A stretch of 64,000 nucleotides of DNA from an uncultured Flavobacteriales bacterium (GTDB lineage Bacteria; Bacteroidota; Bacteroidia; Flavobacteriales_D; Crocinitomicaceae). Shown one piece after another: positions 25,000-33,679 of the stretch. Numbering within the stretch: position 1 is the stretch's first letter; every line of letters starts with the position of its first letter. The stretch lies in contig CAJAVU010000021.1 in the NCBI GenBank assembly GCA_903945495.1, positions 310,001 to 374,000 of the forward strand. Reading direction: 5' to 3'. The notes beneath the pieces are model-generated. The model did no database searches and was not told where the DNA came from. It saw nothing but the letters and a program-made list of their open reading frames with translations. The translations under genes were made by a program, and so were the position numbers.

Positions 25000-27402
25000 T
25001 TAATTCGACACAACCACACTCACACCCTTAAACGGCTGCTCAATCCGTTCTTTGTTGTACAAGGTGAAAAACAGTTCATTTTTCTTAAGTAGCTTTGATT
25101 TATTCAAGCCATCGCATTCAATGGTGTAAACGATTTTGTTCTTCGTATGTGGTTTGAATTTCTCTACAAAGGTCGGTCGTATCGCTTTGAATAAAATAAC
25201 ACGGTCATCTAACCATTTGATTTTTTTCGAGCTCACTACCAAATCAGCCAAAGTGTTTAAATCATCTTGCGTTTCACAATACAATTCAGTGTATAATTGG
25301 ATACGCAGCGAGTTATCCGTTTTTCGTGAAAAAGTATATGTTCCCAATGGAATGCACTTATCGGAAATGTGTTCTTTTTCAATCTTCGCGTGTATACGGG
25401 TCTTTTCTTTCCACTTCTTCGTGTAAAACCAATACGCATGTTCTTTAGGTGGAACAAGGTGATTTTGACGGATTGTATAGTGACTAAACAATTGATACAA
25501 TTCTAGCTGCTTTTCCAATTTGTTTTTCAAAAAGACATCTGGCTCTTCTGTAATTTCGAAATCTTCATTCACTGAAAAAAGTGTGTTTTCCAAGTAGGCA
25601 AATCCATTGTAAAACAATTCACTTGTCTTCAATTTGTTTGTCGTAAACACCAACGAACGTTTTGTGTTGAATGCGCTATCAATCAATAATTCTTTTCCAA
25701 CAAATGGAGCTGAAGGAGGAAGATTTTTGTTGTAATTCACACGTAAGAAATTGTAAATCGTCGGTGTAATATCCAAATGCGAAACAATTGATTTCGATAA
25801 TTTTCCTTCTTTTAACAAGGGCGAATAGATGAGAATTGGAACGTTGTATTTGGTTAATTTATTCGGTGCATACAATTCTGTACCGTGATCTCCTGTGATA
25901 ATGAAGATGGTATTTTCATACTCTTTTCGGAGTTTCCACGTCTCAAAAAAGTCACGTAGTTTTGCATCTGTATACGCAAATGAACCAAATTTACCAGCAT
26001 TTTCCGCAATATTTAATCTTATTTCACGGTCTTTAATACGTTTTGATTTGCGTTTGACAATTCGTGTGTACTTGTTTTTATCTGGATAAACGAATGGATC
26101 GTGTGTTGAGATCGTCAGAAATACATCGAACAAAGGCTCTTCATTTTCTTCGGGTAAATTGACAAATGATTGCTTGAATAAATCTTCATCTGGAAATCCC
26201 CAAGGACTTCCAATTGCTTCATTATGCGCAATCGCTTCTTCGGACCAATCGTCTACCAAGTAATCTGCTTTTTGGTAATTCATGAATCCGCGCATGTTCA
26301 AATACTCCAAATAAACGCCGCAGAAAAAACGTGTTTCGTAGGTCTTATTCAACAAGCGCATCAACGACCAATGATTCGGAAATTCGATTTGCTGAAACAC
26401 ATTTCCGTCCATTACATTTGGAACCGAAGACAAGGTTGCTGGCAATACATTATGCGTACGTTGCGATGTCGAAAAGGTATTTGGAAAGTAAAGTGATTTT
26501 TCAGAAAGCTCATCCAAAAACGGCATGATGTGTCCAGTTTTGTAAGCACGTTCACCACATAAATCAGATGACAAACTTTCGACAATAATGAAAACGACAT
26601 TGGGTGCTTTTCCGTTCGACGTTTTATTAAAATAAGGATCTAACGAACTTTTCGACGGTAATTTGTGCCACAAGGGAAACAAAGGATTCTCATTCGAATT
26701 GGAATAAAAAGAAACATCCAATTGCTTGAAATCGCGTGGAAAAATTGTTTTGATATCTGATTCCGGTGTGAAACCATAACGAACACTTTGGTCAACAAAC
26801 AAGATCAAACGATTGTTGGCGAGTCCTTCTTTTGCTAAATCATTGTCAAATTTGTTGTGCGCAAACGGAAGCATGAAAAAGGCGATGAAGCTTGCATAGA
26901 AAAGTAGCGTGGTTCGTTTGTTTTCAGAAGTGAGGCGTTTATTCAACCAAGAAGAGAGGTAAAAATAAAGCGCAAATATTCCGACTAAACTAAGAACCAT
27001 TGCCACAGAAAGGCGCTCTTCAATACCAATAATCATCATCAATTCTTCAAACGAAAAGAAGAAAAACGATTCATCCAAGGGCTGAAACATCGTCATGTAA
27101 TACTGATCCAATGCAATGCATGAAAACAATACAACAGAACCAATGAATGGAGCAAGGAAACGTTTTGGCCATTTGTTCCAAATACTGAAAAGCGCATTCA
27201 GGGATGAGGTTAAAATCCATACAGCTAAAACCAACCAAGCGTCGAATGCTAAACCAAACCAATTGACATGAAGCGAAGTGTCACGCGCAATCGAACTGTT
27301 TTGCAAAGAAAAATACAGGTAAATGCGTAACAACCATAGCAAGAGCAAAAGCGGTAAAAACCAACGTTGACTTAATCCAAAATGGTGTTTAATTCGCTTC
27401 AA
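25000..27402 (-). CDS. LtaS-type membrane sulfatase / phosphoglycerol transferase-like protein
   Basis: The protein has 800 residues. Five hydrophobic segments fill the first ~200 (WFLPLLLLLWLLRIYLYF, FLAPFIGSVVLFSCIAL, MVLSLVGIFALYFYLS). An alkaline-phosphatase-fold domain follows at about 260-560: NVVFIIVESLSSDLCG (metal-binding Glu), SQRTHNVLPATLSS (region of the nucleophile Thr), ISTHDPFVYP and IITGDHGTELYAP (metal Asp/His). A further ~200 residues have no recognised domain. In Gram-negatives such enzymes modify lipids, periplasmic glucans or LPS with phosphoglycerol or phosphoethanolamine. It lies 19 bases downstream of asd on the same strand and is probably co-transcribed. Confidence 0.85.
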   Translation of the reverse strand: MKRIKHHFGLSQRWFLPLLLLLWLLRIYLYFSLQNSSIARDTSLHVNWFGLAFDAWLVLAVWILTSSLNALFSIWNKWPKRFLAPFIGSVVLFSCIALDQYYMTMFQPLDESFFFFSFEELMMIIGIEERLSVAMVLSLVGIFALYFYLSSWLNKRLTSENKRTTLLFYASFIAFFMLPFAHNKFDNDLAKEGLANNRLILFVDQSVRYGFTPESDIKTIFPRDFKQLDVSFYSNSNENPLFPLWHKLPSKSSLDPYFNKTSNGKAPNVVFIIVESLSSDLCGERAYKTGHIMPFLDELSEKSLYFPNTFSTSQRTHNVLPATLSSVPNVMDGNVFQQIEFPNHWSLMRLLNKTYETRFFCGVYLEYLNMRGFMNYQKADYLVDDWSEEAIAHNEAIGSPWGFPDEDLFKQSFVNLPEENEEPLFDVFLTISTHDPFVYPDKNKYTRIVKRKSKRIKDREIRLNIAENAGKFGSFAYTDAKLRDFFETWKLRKEYENTIFIITGDHGTELYAPNKLTKYNVPILIYSPLLKEGKLSKSIVSHLDITPTIYNFLRVNYNKNLPPSAPFVGKELLIDSAFNTKRSLVFTTNKLKTSELFYNGFAYLENTLFSVNEDFEITEEPDVFLKNKLEKQLELYQLFSHYTIRQNHLVPPKEHAYWFYTKKWKEKTRIHAKIEKEHISDKCIPLGTYTFSRKTDNSLRIQLYTELYCETQDDLNTLADLVVSSKKIKWLDDRVILFKAIRPTFVEKFKPHTKNKIVYTIECDGLNKSKLLKKNELFFTLYNKERIEQPFKGVSVVVSN

Positions 27403-27421
27403 TTCTTCGTATAAAGATGCG

Positions 27422-28408
27422 TTAGATCAATCCTTTCTCAATCAATAATTTTCCGATTTGAACAGCATTTGTAGCGGCTCCTTTACGTAAATTATCTGCC
27501 ACAATCCACAAGTTTAAGGTATTTGCTTGTGATTCATCACGGCGAATGCGACCAACAAAAACGTCATCTTTTCCTTCTGCATATTTCGGCATTGGATACG
27601 AATAGGTTGTTGGATCATCTTTCAAGGTAATTCCGCTTTGTTCATGCAATAACTTGCGCACATCTGCTAAGTCAAAATCGTTTTCAAATTCGATATTCAC
27701 CGCTTCTGAGTGACCTCCAACAACAGGAACACGAACAGCAGTTGCCGTTACATTGATTGCAGGATCTAATATTTTCTTTGTCTCATTCGTCAATTTCATT
27801 TCTTCTTTCGTGTAACCGTTGTCTACGAAAGAATCACATTGAGGAATACAGTTTTTATCAATTGGGTAATTGTAAGCCATGTCGCCATTGATTCCATTAC
27901 GTTCATTTTCCATTTGCTGAACCGCTTTTACACCTGTTCCAGTGATAGATTGATACGTAGAAACAACAACGCGTTTCACTTTATATGCTTTGTGCAGAGG
28001 TGACAAAGTCAAAACAAGTTGAATCGTACTACAATTTGGGTTTGCAATAATTTTATCAGTTGCTGTTAATTCATTCCCATTGATTTCTGGAACGATTAAC
28101 TTCTTTGTTGGATCCATTCTCCAAGCTGAAGAATTGTCGATCACAGTTGTACCAACCTCAGCAAACTTAGGAGCCCATTCCAATGAAGTATCTCCACCTG
28201 CCGAAAAAATTGCCACATCTGGTCGCATGTTCACAGCTGTTTCCAAACCTACAACTTTGAATTTTAAACCACCAAAATCGATTTCAGTACCAACCGATTT
28301 TTCTGAGGCAACAGGAATTAATTCTGTAATTGGAAAATTTTGCTCACGCAAAACTTGTAATAGCACGTTTCCAACCATTCCTGTAGCACCAACAACCGCA
28401 ACTTTCAT
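27422..28408 (-). CDS. asd: Aspartate-semialdehyde dehydrogenase
   Basis: The protein has 328 residues. It reduces aspartyl phosphate to the semialdehyde for lysine/diaminopimelate, threonine and methionine synthesis. The NADP fold is VAVVGATGMVGNVLLQVL, the catalytic Cys lies in NPNCSTIQLVL (near residue 130), followed by VVSTYQSITGTG, and the active-site His is in VGGHSEAVNIEFE. CAAAATTA at 28432-28439 is a -7 box (TAATTTTG) on its strand, 23 bases upstream. It leads a two-gene unit with the sulfatase gene. Confidence 0.96.
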   Translation of the reverse strand: MKVAVVGATGMVGNVLLQVLREQNFPITELIPVASEKSVGTEIDFGGLKFKVVGLETAVNMRPDVAIFSAGGDTSLEWAPKFAEVGTTVIDNSSAWRMDPTKKLIVPEINGNELTATDKIIANPNCSTIQLVLTLSPLHKAYKVKRVVVSTYQSITGTGVKAVQQMENERNGINGDMAYNYPIDKNCIPQCDSFVDNGYTKEEMKLTNETKKILDPAINVTATAVRVPVVGGHSEAVNIEFENDFDLADVRKLLHEQSGITLKDDPTTYSYPMPKYAEGKDDVFVGRIRRDESQANTLNLWIVADNLRKGAATNAVQIGKLLIEKGLI

Positions 28409-28431
28409 AATTATTTAATTTAAACTTATGC

Positions 28432-28448
28432 CAAAATTAGTATATTTA
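28432..28448. promoter_or_regulatory. Back-to-back -7 elements of asd and the lamin-tail gene
   Basis: Minus strand TAATTTTG (28432-28439) faces asd. Plus strand TATATTTA (28441-28448, 7 of 8) faces the gene at 28469. The two boxes are one base apart, so polymerases would compete. Confidence 0.4.
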
Positions 28449-28468
28449 GCAGCATAGAAAAGAATCGA

Positions 28469-31057
28469 ATGAAATACTTTTTGACCTTTGTTATTTTCTT
28501 AACTGCTCTAAGACTACAGGCGCAATTAAATGACAATTTTACAGATGGAAATTTTTCAGCAAATCCAGCGTGGATAGGCGATGACTCAGTATACACAGTT
28601 GTGGATGTTGCGGGTGATATGCATTTGCGTTCAAACAAACTCCAAACGAATTCCAGCTTTTATTTAGCAACTCCTAGCACACAAGCGTCAAATGCACAAT
28701 GGGAATTGTATTCGAATTTAACGTTCAATACATCAAGCGCGAATTATGTTGACATTTACTTAATGTCCGATCAAGCCAATTTATTAAGTGGAACCTTGAA
28801 TGGCTATTTCGTGCGTATTGGCGGTACAACTGATGAAATTTCGCTATACAGAAAAGTAGCGGGAACAGCTGTGAAAATTATTGATGGAACGGATGGGATT
28901 TGCAATGTGAGCAACAATACCCTAAAAATTAAAGTGATTCGAACAACGGCAAACGATTGGACCTTGTCGAGAGATATTACTGGAACGGGAACAAGTTATT
29001 TTACGGAGGGAACCATCAACGATGCTACAATTGCAACAAGTAGTTTTTTTGGTATTTCAATTACGCAATCAACAGCATCTTTTTTCCAAAAACACTTCTT
29101 CGACGACATCTATGTTGGACCAATCATTTTGGATGTTACACCACCTGTTTTACTTTCTGCAACGGCAATTTCGGCAACACAAGTAGATGTTTTATTTGAC
29201 GAAAATTTGGACCAAACAAGTGCTGAAACAGTTGCGAATTTTGACATTCAACCCTTTGTTTCCATTGCGTCAGCATTACGCGATGCTACTAATTTAAGTT
29301 TGGTGCATTTGACAGTGACAGCTCCTTTAACGAATGGAAGTTCGTATCAACTATTTGCGCAAAATGTGGAAGATATTGCATTGAATGCAGCTGGAATTCA
29401 ATCAACAAACTTTAGCTATTTAGTGGCCGAAACTCCTGCAATTGGTGACGTAATCATTAATGAATTTATGTGTGACGAATCTCCGAGTGTAGGACTTCCA
29501 GCAGTTGAGTATGTTGAAATTTATAATAAGTCGACTAAGTACTTCAATATCCAAGATTGGAAATTGGGTGATGCTGCTTCGGATGGTACGGTTCAAAATG
29601 GTTGGTTGTACCCTGGGCAACATATAATTCTGTGTTCAACAGCAAATATAGATTCGTTCCCAATCATGACAGCCGCGGCAGTAACAAGTTTTCCTAGCTT
29701 GAACAATGCAGGAGACGATATCGTTTTGAAAACAGACACAGGCATTGAATTGGATCGAATTTCGTATACGGATGATTGGTACCAAGATCCAACCAAATCC
29801 GATGGTGGATATTCCATTGAATTAATCAATCCAAATGACCCATGTTCCGCAGCGGACAATTGGAGAGCAAGCAATGGAATTCTTGGAGGTTCACCAGGTG
29901 CTCAAAATTCAGTGTATGATATCACTGCAGATTCACAAAATCCATTTATTACGGAATTAATTGCCCTTTCGCCGAATCTCTTGACCATCAACTTTTCAGA
30001 AGGAATGGATTCAACCTTGTTGGCAGATGCACTTGTTTCTGTAAATCCAACCTTAACACTTTCGAATACGTATATTTTAGATCCATTTCCAACTACGGTT
30101 ACGTTTGAATTCAATGAGAATTTAGTTGGAAGTCAAACCTATGCAATTTCGCTACAAAATGTAGGCGATTGTTGGTTAAACACGACCAATTTAAACGGAA
30201 TATTTGTTTTACCAGAAAATCCAGTAAAGGGCGATATTGTAGTGAATGAAATTCTCTTTGATCCTTATACTGGCGGTTATGATTGGATTGAGTTGTTGAA
30301 TACATCAAACAAAACAATCGATTTAAAAGATTGGCAAGTAGCGAATTATGACAACGACACAATTGACAATAACAAGGTAATTGCAAATCATTATATTCTT
30401 TCACCGGGAGAGTATGTAGTACTTGGGAAAGATTCCAATTTTGTCAAAATGAATTATCCAGTAACGATTCCAGGCACCTTTATTCAAATGGATTTACCGA
30501 GTTTGAATGTAGACTCGAGTACGGTTTATTTGATTTGGAATTTTCAAGTAATGGATAAAGTTTCATACACAAGTGACTGGCATTTTGCATTGTTGGATGT
30601 GACAGATGGAGTTTCACTTGAACGAATAGATCCAGATGGAGTTTCTGATAATTCTTCAAATTGGCATTCGGCTGCTGAAGCAATTGGTTTTGCAACACCG
30701 GGTGGAAAAAATTCGCAATATTATCCAGCGATTTCAAACGGAGAATTCAATTTTACAAGTGAAACGATATCTCCTGACAATGATGGATTTGAAGATGTGT
30801 TGATTGTAAGTTACACGATGAATGAACCTGGATTATTGGGGAAATTCACTATTTACGATGACCGTGGCCGTTTAATTAAATCTTTGTTCTCAAATGAATT
30901 ATTAGCAACAAGTGGAACCTTTTCATGGGATGGCGTTACAGATGAAAATGTGAAAGCCAGTATTGGAACCTATGTTGCAGTTTTTGAATCCTTTTCTTTG
31001 GATGGTGAAACAAAATTTTCAAAAACCAAAGCCTTTGTTGTAGCTGGTAAGCTTTAA
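28469..31057 (+). CDS. Secreted protein with two lamin-tail domains and Ig-like parts
   Basis: The protein has 862 residues. The signal peptide is MKYFLTFVIFLTALRLQAQ. After a beta-sandwich region (about 20-210), Big_5-type Ig segments (DVTPPVLLSATAISATQVDV; LLTINFSEGMDS) alternate with two lamin-tail domains: IGDVIINEFMCDESP..VEYVEIYNKST near 325 and KGDIVVNEILFDPYTGGYDWIELLNTS near 590. The C-terminus resembles FlgD/CHU_C-type folds (SPDNDGFEDVLIVSYTMNEP, GTFSWDGVTDENVKAS), which may serve for export or attachment. It is probably a cell-surface protein. A small outer-membrane protein gene follows 11 bases later. Confidence 0.85.
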   Translation: MKYFLTFVIFLTALRLQAQLNDNFTDGNFSANPAWIGDDSVYTVVDVAGDMHLRSNKLQTNSSFYLATPSTQASNAQWELYSNLTFNTSSANYVDIYLMSDQANLLSGTLNGYFVRIGGTTDEISLYRKVAGTAVKIIDGTDGICNVSNNTLKIKVIRTTANDWTLSRDITGTGTSYFTEGTINDATIATSSFFGISITQSTASFFQKHFFDDIYVGPIILDVTPPVLLSATAISATQVDVLFDENLDQTSAETVANFDIQPFVSIASALRDATNLSLVHLTVTAPLTNGSSYQLFAQNVEDIALNAAGIQSTNFSYLVAETPAIGDVIINEFMCDESPSVGLPAVEYVEIYNKSTKYFNIQDWKLGDAASDGTVQNGWLYPGQHIILCSTANIDSFPIMTAAAVTSFPSLNNAGDDIVLKTDTGIELDRISYTDDWYQDPTKSDGGYSIELINPNDPCSAADNWRASNGILGGSPGAQNSVYDITADSQNPFITELIALSPNLLTINFSEGMDSTLLADALVSVNPTLTLSNTYILDPFPTTVTFEFNENLVGSQTYAISLQNVGDCWLNTTNLNGIFVLPENPVKGDIVVNEILFDPYTGGYDWIELLNTSNKTIDLKDWQVANYDNDTIDNNKVIANHYILSPGEYVVLGKDSNFVKMNYPVTIPGTFIQMDLPSLNVDSSTVYLIWNFQVMDKVSYTSDWHFALLDVTDGVSLERIDPDGVSDNSSNWHSAAEAIGFATPGGKNSQYYPAISNGEFNFTSETISPDNDGFEDVLIVSYTMNEPGLLGKFTIYDDRGRLIKSLFSNELLATSGTFSWDGVTDENVKASIGTYVAVFESFSLDGETKFSKTKAFVVAGKL

Positions 31058-31068
31058 ACAAAACATGT

Positions 31069-31548
31069 ATGAGGACTTTTCTAATCGTCATTTTCGGAAT
31101 GACAATTTCATTTGTTGCATATAATCAGCAATACAATGTTGCACTTGGTATTAAAGGTGGATACCATTATAACGGCGGTGCTTCCTTAAGTCTAAAACAT
31201 TTTGTTAGAAGCAATGGCGCTTTTGAATGGAATTTTGGAGGAGGAAAAAATGATTTGTGGCTCCAAGGACTTTTTGAAATGAATTATCCTTTGAGCAAAG
31301 GTGTAGAATGGTATTGGGGAGCAGGCGCTGATTTTGGAACGTGGAGAAATGGCTTTCAATTTTACAGTAAACCAAATCAATCTTACTATTCTGGTGTGTG
31401 GGGTGGAGTTGAAGGTGTAATCGGTTGGGAATACACGTTTAAGCAAGCTCCAATTAACTTAGCAATGGACATTGGCCCAACGGTTCGGGTGTATCCTTAT
31501 TTTGGTGTTACAATTTGTGGAGGAATGGCGCTTCGATATGCGTTTTAA
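31069..31548 (+). CDS. Small outer-membrane beta-barrel-like protein
   Basis: The protein has 159 residues: signal peptide MRTFLIVIFGMTISFVAYNQQ, then alternating aromatic strands with Gly turns (VALGIKGGYHYNGGASLSLKHF, GAFEWNFGGGKNDLWLQG, GVEWYWGAGADFGTW), ending in an aromatic residue (MALRYAF) as barrel proteins do. It starts 11 bases after the lamin-tail gene and is probably co-transcribed. No specific role is known. Confidence 0.75.
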   Translation: MRTFLIVIFGMTISFVAYNQQYNVALGIKGGYHYNGGASLSLKHFVRSNGAFEWNFGGGKNDLWLQGLFEMNYPLSKGVEWYWGAGADFGTWRNGFQFYSKPNQSYYSGVWGGVEGVIGWEYTFKQAPINLAMDIGPTVRVYPYFGVTICGGMALRYAF

Positions 31549-31555
31549 GAGGATA

Positions 31556-31605
31556 GTTTTTAGCGTCAGCTTATTTCGTTAGAATGGCGAATTTTGGCTA
31601 AAAAC
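31556..31605 (+). terminator. Possible hairpin after the small barrel gene
   Basis: GTTTTTAGC (31556-31564) pairs exactly with GCTAAAAAC (31597-31605) across a 32-base loop. There is no T-run, so termination is uncertain. Confidence 0.3.
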
Positions 31606-31670
31606 ATGAGATATATCATTCATTATAAGGATAAGAAACCTTAACTTTGTCCATACATAATTAAGAAAAC

Positions 31671-32225
31671 ATGAAAAAAGTATTATCAATTATTGCAATT
31701 GCGATGCTATCAAATTTAGCAAACGCGCAAGCATTCGAAAACAAAGGAAATTACGTAAATTTTGGATTTGGATTAGATCCAACGGGAAGAGTAGCTGCAA
31801 CTTTTGTTGGCTATAATTATTACAATATAGGTCCACTAGTTGTTGGATACGAAAGAGGAATCACAGAAAAACTTGGAATTGGTCGTTTAGGAGTTGGTGG
31901 AATTATTGGGCATTCTTTTCAAGGAGAGAAATATGGGACTTATAAAACACATTGGACACGTACAACGGTTATTTTAAGATGTGCCTATCACTTTGATTTT
32001 AACATCGATAAAATGGATGTGTATGCTGGTGTAGGAGCAGGAACACATATTTATAGTAGAGAGAGTACGAATGATGCATCGTATATTACTTCTTCTGGAA
32101 GAATTGGTGCTACGCATTATGTATTTGGTGGAATTCGTTACTATTTCTCCAACAATTTAGGCGTTTATGCTGAGGTTGGAGATGGTTTAGCAACATTCCA
32201 CGGAGGACTTGTTCTGAAGTTCTAA
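31671..32225 (+). CDS. Outer-membrane beta-barrel protein
   Basis: The protein has 184 residues. Signal peptide MKKVLSIIAIAMLSNLANAQ. Strand-like repeats with Gly-rich turns follow (YVNFGFGLDPTGRVAATFVG, IGPLVVGYERGITEKLGIG, DVYAGVGAGTHIYSRES, YYFSNNLGVYAEVGDG), ending HGGLVLKF with the terminal Phe expected for Bam-dependent insertion. It has the size of an 8-stranded barrel. TAACTTTG at 31642-31649 is a full -7 box, 21 bases before the ATG. A strong terminator follows. Confidence 0.82.
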   Translation: MKKVLSIIAIAMLSNLANAQAFENKGNYVNFGFGLDPTGRVAATFVGYNYYNIGPLVVGYERGITEKLGIGRLGVGGIIGHSFQGEKYGTYKTHWTRTTVILRCAYHFDFNIDKMDVYAGVGAGTHIYSRESTNDASYITSSGRIGATHYVFGGIRYYFSNNLGVYAEVGDGLATFHGGLVLKF

Positions 32226-32244
32226 CAACAAAAGAATTTATTAT

Positions 32245-32275
32245 AAAGCGCTTCGAGAGAAGCGCTTTTCTTTTT
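32245..32275 (+). terminator. Intrinsic terminator after the barrel gene
   Basis: The stem AAAGCGCTT / AAGCGCTTT has loop CGAGAG, followed by TTCTTTTTG. Confidence 0.85.
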
Positions 32276-32279
32276 GTTG

Positions 32280-32287
32280 TAATTTTG
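32280..32287 (+). promoter_or_regulatory. -7 element abutting the LETM1-like gene
   Basis: TAATTTTG is a full -7 match ending 6 bases before the ATG at 32294. It rules against an in-frame TTG at 32285, which lies inside the box. Confidence 0.45.
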
Positions 32288-32293
32288 TTTCCA

Positions 32294-33568
32294 ATGAATT
32301 CAAAAATGTTGCAACCAGGTTCCAAAGGATGGATTAACAAATATTTCGATTTGGTAGAAAAAAACCAATTCGATTTAATGTGTGATTTGCCAGATGAGGT
32401 GGATAAACATTCGTTTATGCATGCTGCTTTGGGTAGAACAGGAATTATTTTTGGATTTCCTTCTCGCTTGCAATTTGCCAAGGAATTGGATGATTCGAAA
32501 TGGACATCAGAGGAAAAGTTGAAGCTACTTTTGTTTGAATGCCATTTATTTGCTTACAAGGTGAATCTTGCCGATCCAAATCAATTTAGCAAAGAAGATT
32601 TTATTAATGCACTTGTTGACTTTTACGGGAAATACAATGCACGATCGATTTCTAAAATCTTTACCTTCTTTTTAAAAGAAACAAAAGTTGAAAAGTTGGA
32701 GGCTGTTCTTGCAAAACGTGTGGACATCAAAGCCAATTTCTTAGAAAATCGTTTTTGGGTTAACTACCTGAACAATGTGTTTATTTACCTCGATGTTATT
32801 TTGTTCAATGATTTCATGGAGCACCGCAAGAAAAGTACATTTTATAATTACGATGAGCTGGCGATGAATGCCTTAACTGCTATTACCTTGGCAGCTTATT
32901 CAGATGGTGAAATTGAGTCGCAAGAAAAGTCAATGTTTTCTGTGTTTTTAGCTTCGGCAAATTTATCGGATATCCACAGAGATCTAGCAGAGTCGCGCTT
33001 TAAATCAGGAGCAAGTTTTGATGATTTTACAGATGTAGTTGAATCGAATTGGTTGTTTAAACGCTTTTTGGTTGACTTGTCTTCGTTTGTTATTTTTTCG
33101 AACCACGAAGCCGATATTGAAGAAAAGAAATACTTAGCTCAACTTGGCGAAAAATTGGGTTTAACAGAACTCGAATTGAACGAATCATTGGCGTTGACTG
33201 AGCAATTTATTTTGACCAATCAAAGCACAATACCCTTTCTGAACAATTCTACTTCCGTGGAAAAGGTGTATAGTAGTTTATCGAAAAGATGGGTGAAGAT
33301 TCTTGGAAGAAATAAGGATAAACTTGCTGTAGAATTAAAACAAAGTAAAGAACTTGTTCAACTCATCCGAAAATCAACTACAACGGAATTAAGCAAAGAA
33401 GAAAAAGAAGCTGTAAAAACACAATTTAAGGATCTGGTCAAATCAATGCCTTCCTTGGCTATTTTTATGTTGCCTGGAGGTGCTGTGTTACTTCCAATTG
33501 TTCTAAAGGTAATCCCAGATCTAATTCCTTCTGCTTTCAGGGATAATGAGGTTGATAAAGAAAAATAA
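32294..33568 (+). CDS. LETM1-like protein with TerB-like middle region
   Basis: The protein has 424 residues from ATG 32294 (MNSKMLQPGSKGWINKYFDL). The N-terminal third is helical. The middle (about 195-290) looks like a TerB-type acidic helical domain (ALTAITLAAYSDGEIESQEK, SNHEADIEEKKYLAQLGEKL). The C-terminus carries a LETM1-type signature: LVKSMPSLAIFMLPGGAVLL followed by PIVLKVIPDLIPSAF. In mitochondria LETM1 sits in the inner membrane and affects K+/H+ or Ca2+ exchange and ribosome binding. Flavobacteria carry similar proteins named LETM1-related, role unsettled. The hydrophobic LPGGAVLLPIVLKVIP stretch may form one membrane segment. Confidence 0.8.
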   Translation: MNSKMLQPGSKGWINKYFDLVEKNQFDLMCDLPDEVDKHSFMHAALGRTGIIFGFPSRLQFAKELDDSKWTSEEKLKLLLFECHLFAYKVNLADPNQFSKEDFINALVDFYGKYNARSISKIFTFFLKETKVEKLEAVLAKRVDIKANFLENRFWVNYLNNVFIYLDVILFNDFMEHRKKSTFYNYDELAMNALTAITLAAYSDGEIESQEKSMFSVFLASANLSDIHRDLAESRFKSGASFDDFTDVVESNWLFKRFLVDLSSFVIFSNHEADIEEKKYLAQLGEKLGLTELELNESLALTEQFILTNQSTIPFLNNSTSVEKVYSSLSKRWVKILGRNKDKLAVELKQSKELVQLIRKSTTTELSKEEKEAVKTQFKDLVKSMPSLAIFMLPGGAVLLPIVLKVIPDLIPSAFRDNEVDKEK

Positions 33569-33679
33569 CACGTGTTTAAAAAGTTATTTATTGTTTAATT
33601 TACGGCAATAATGTTAAATTAACAACATTTAGCTAAATCCGTTTAGTTATCTCAAAATGAATGTTCTAACTTAGCATTC

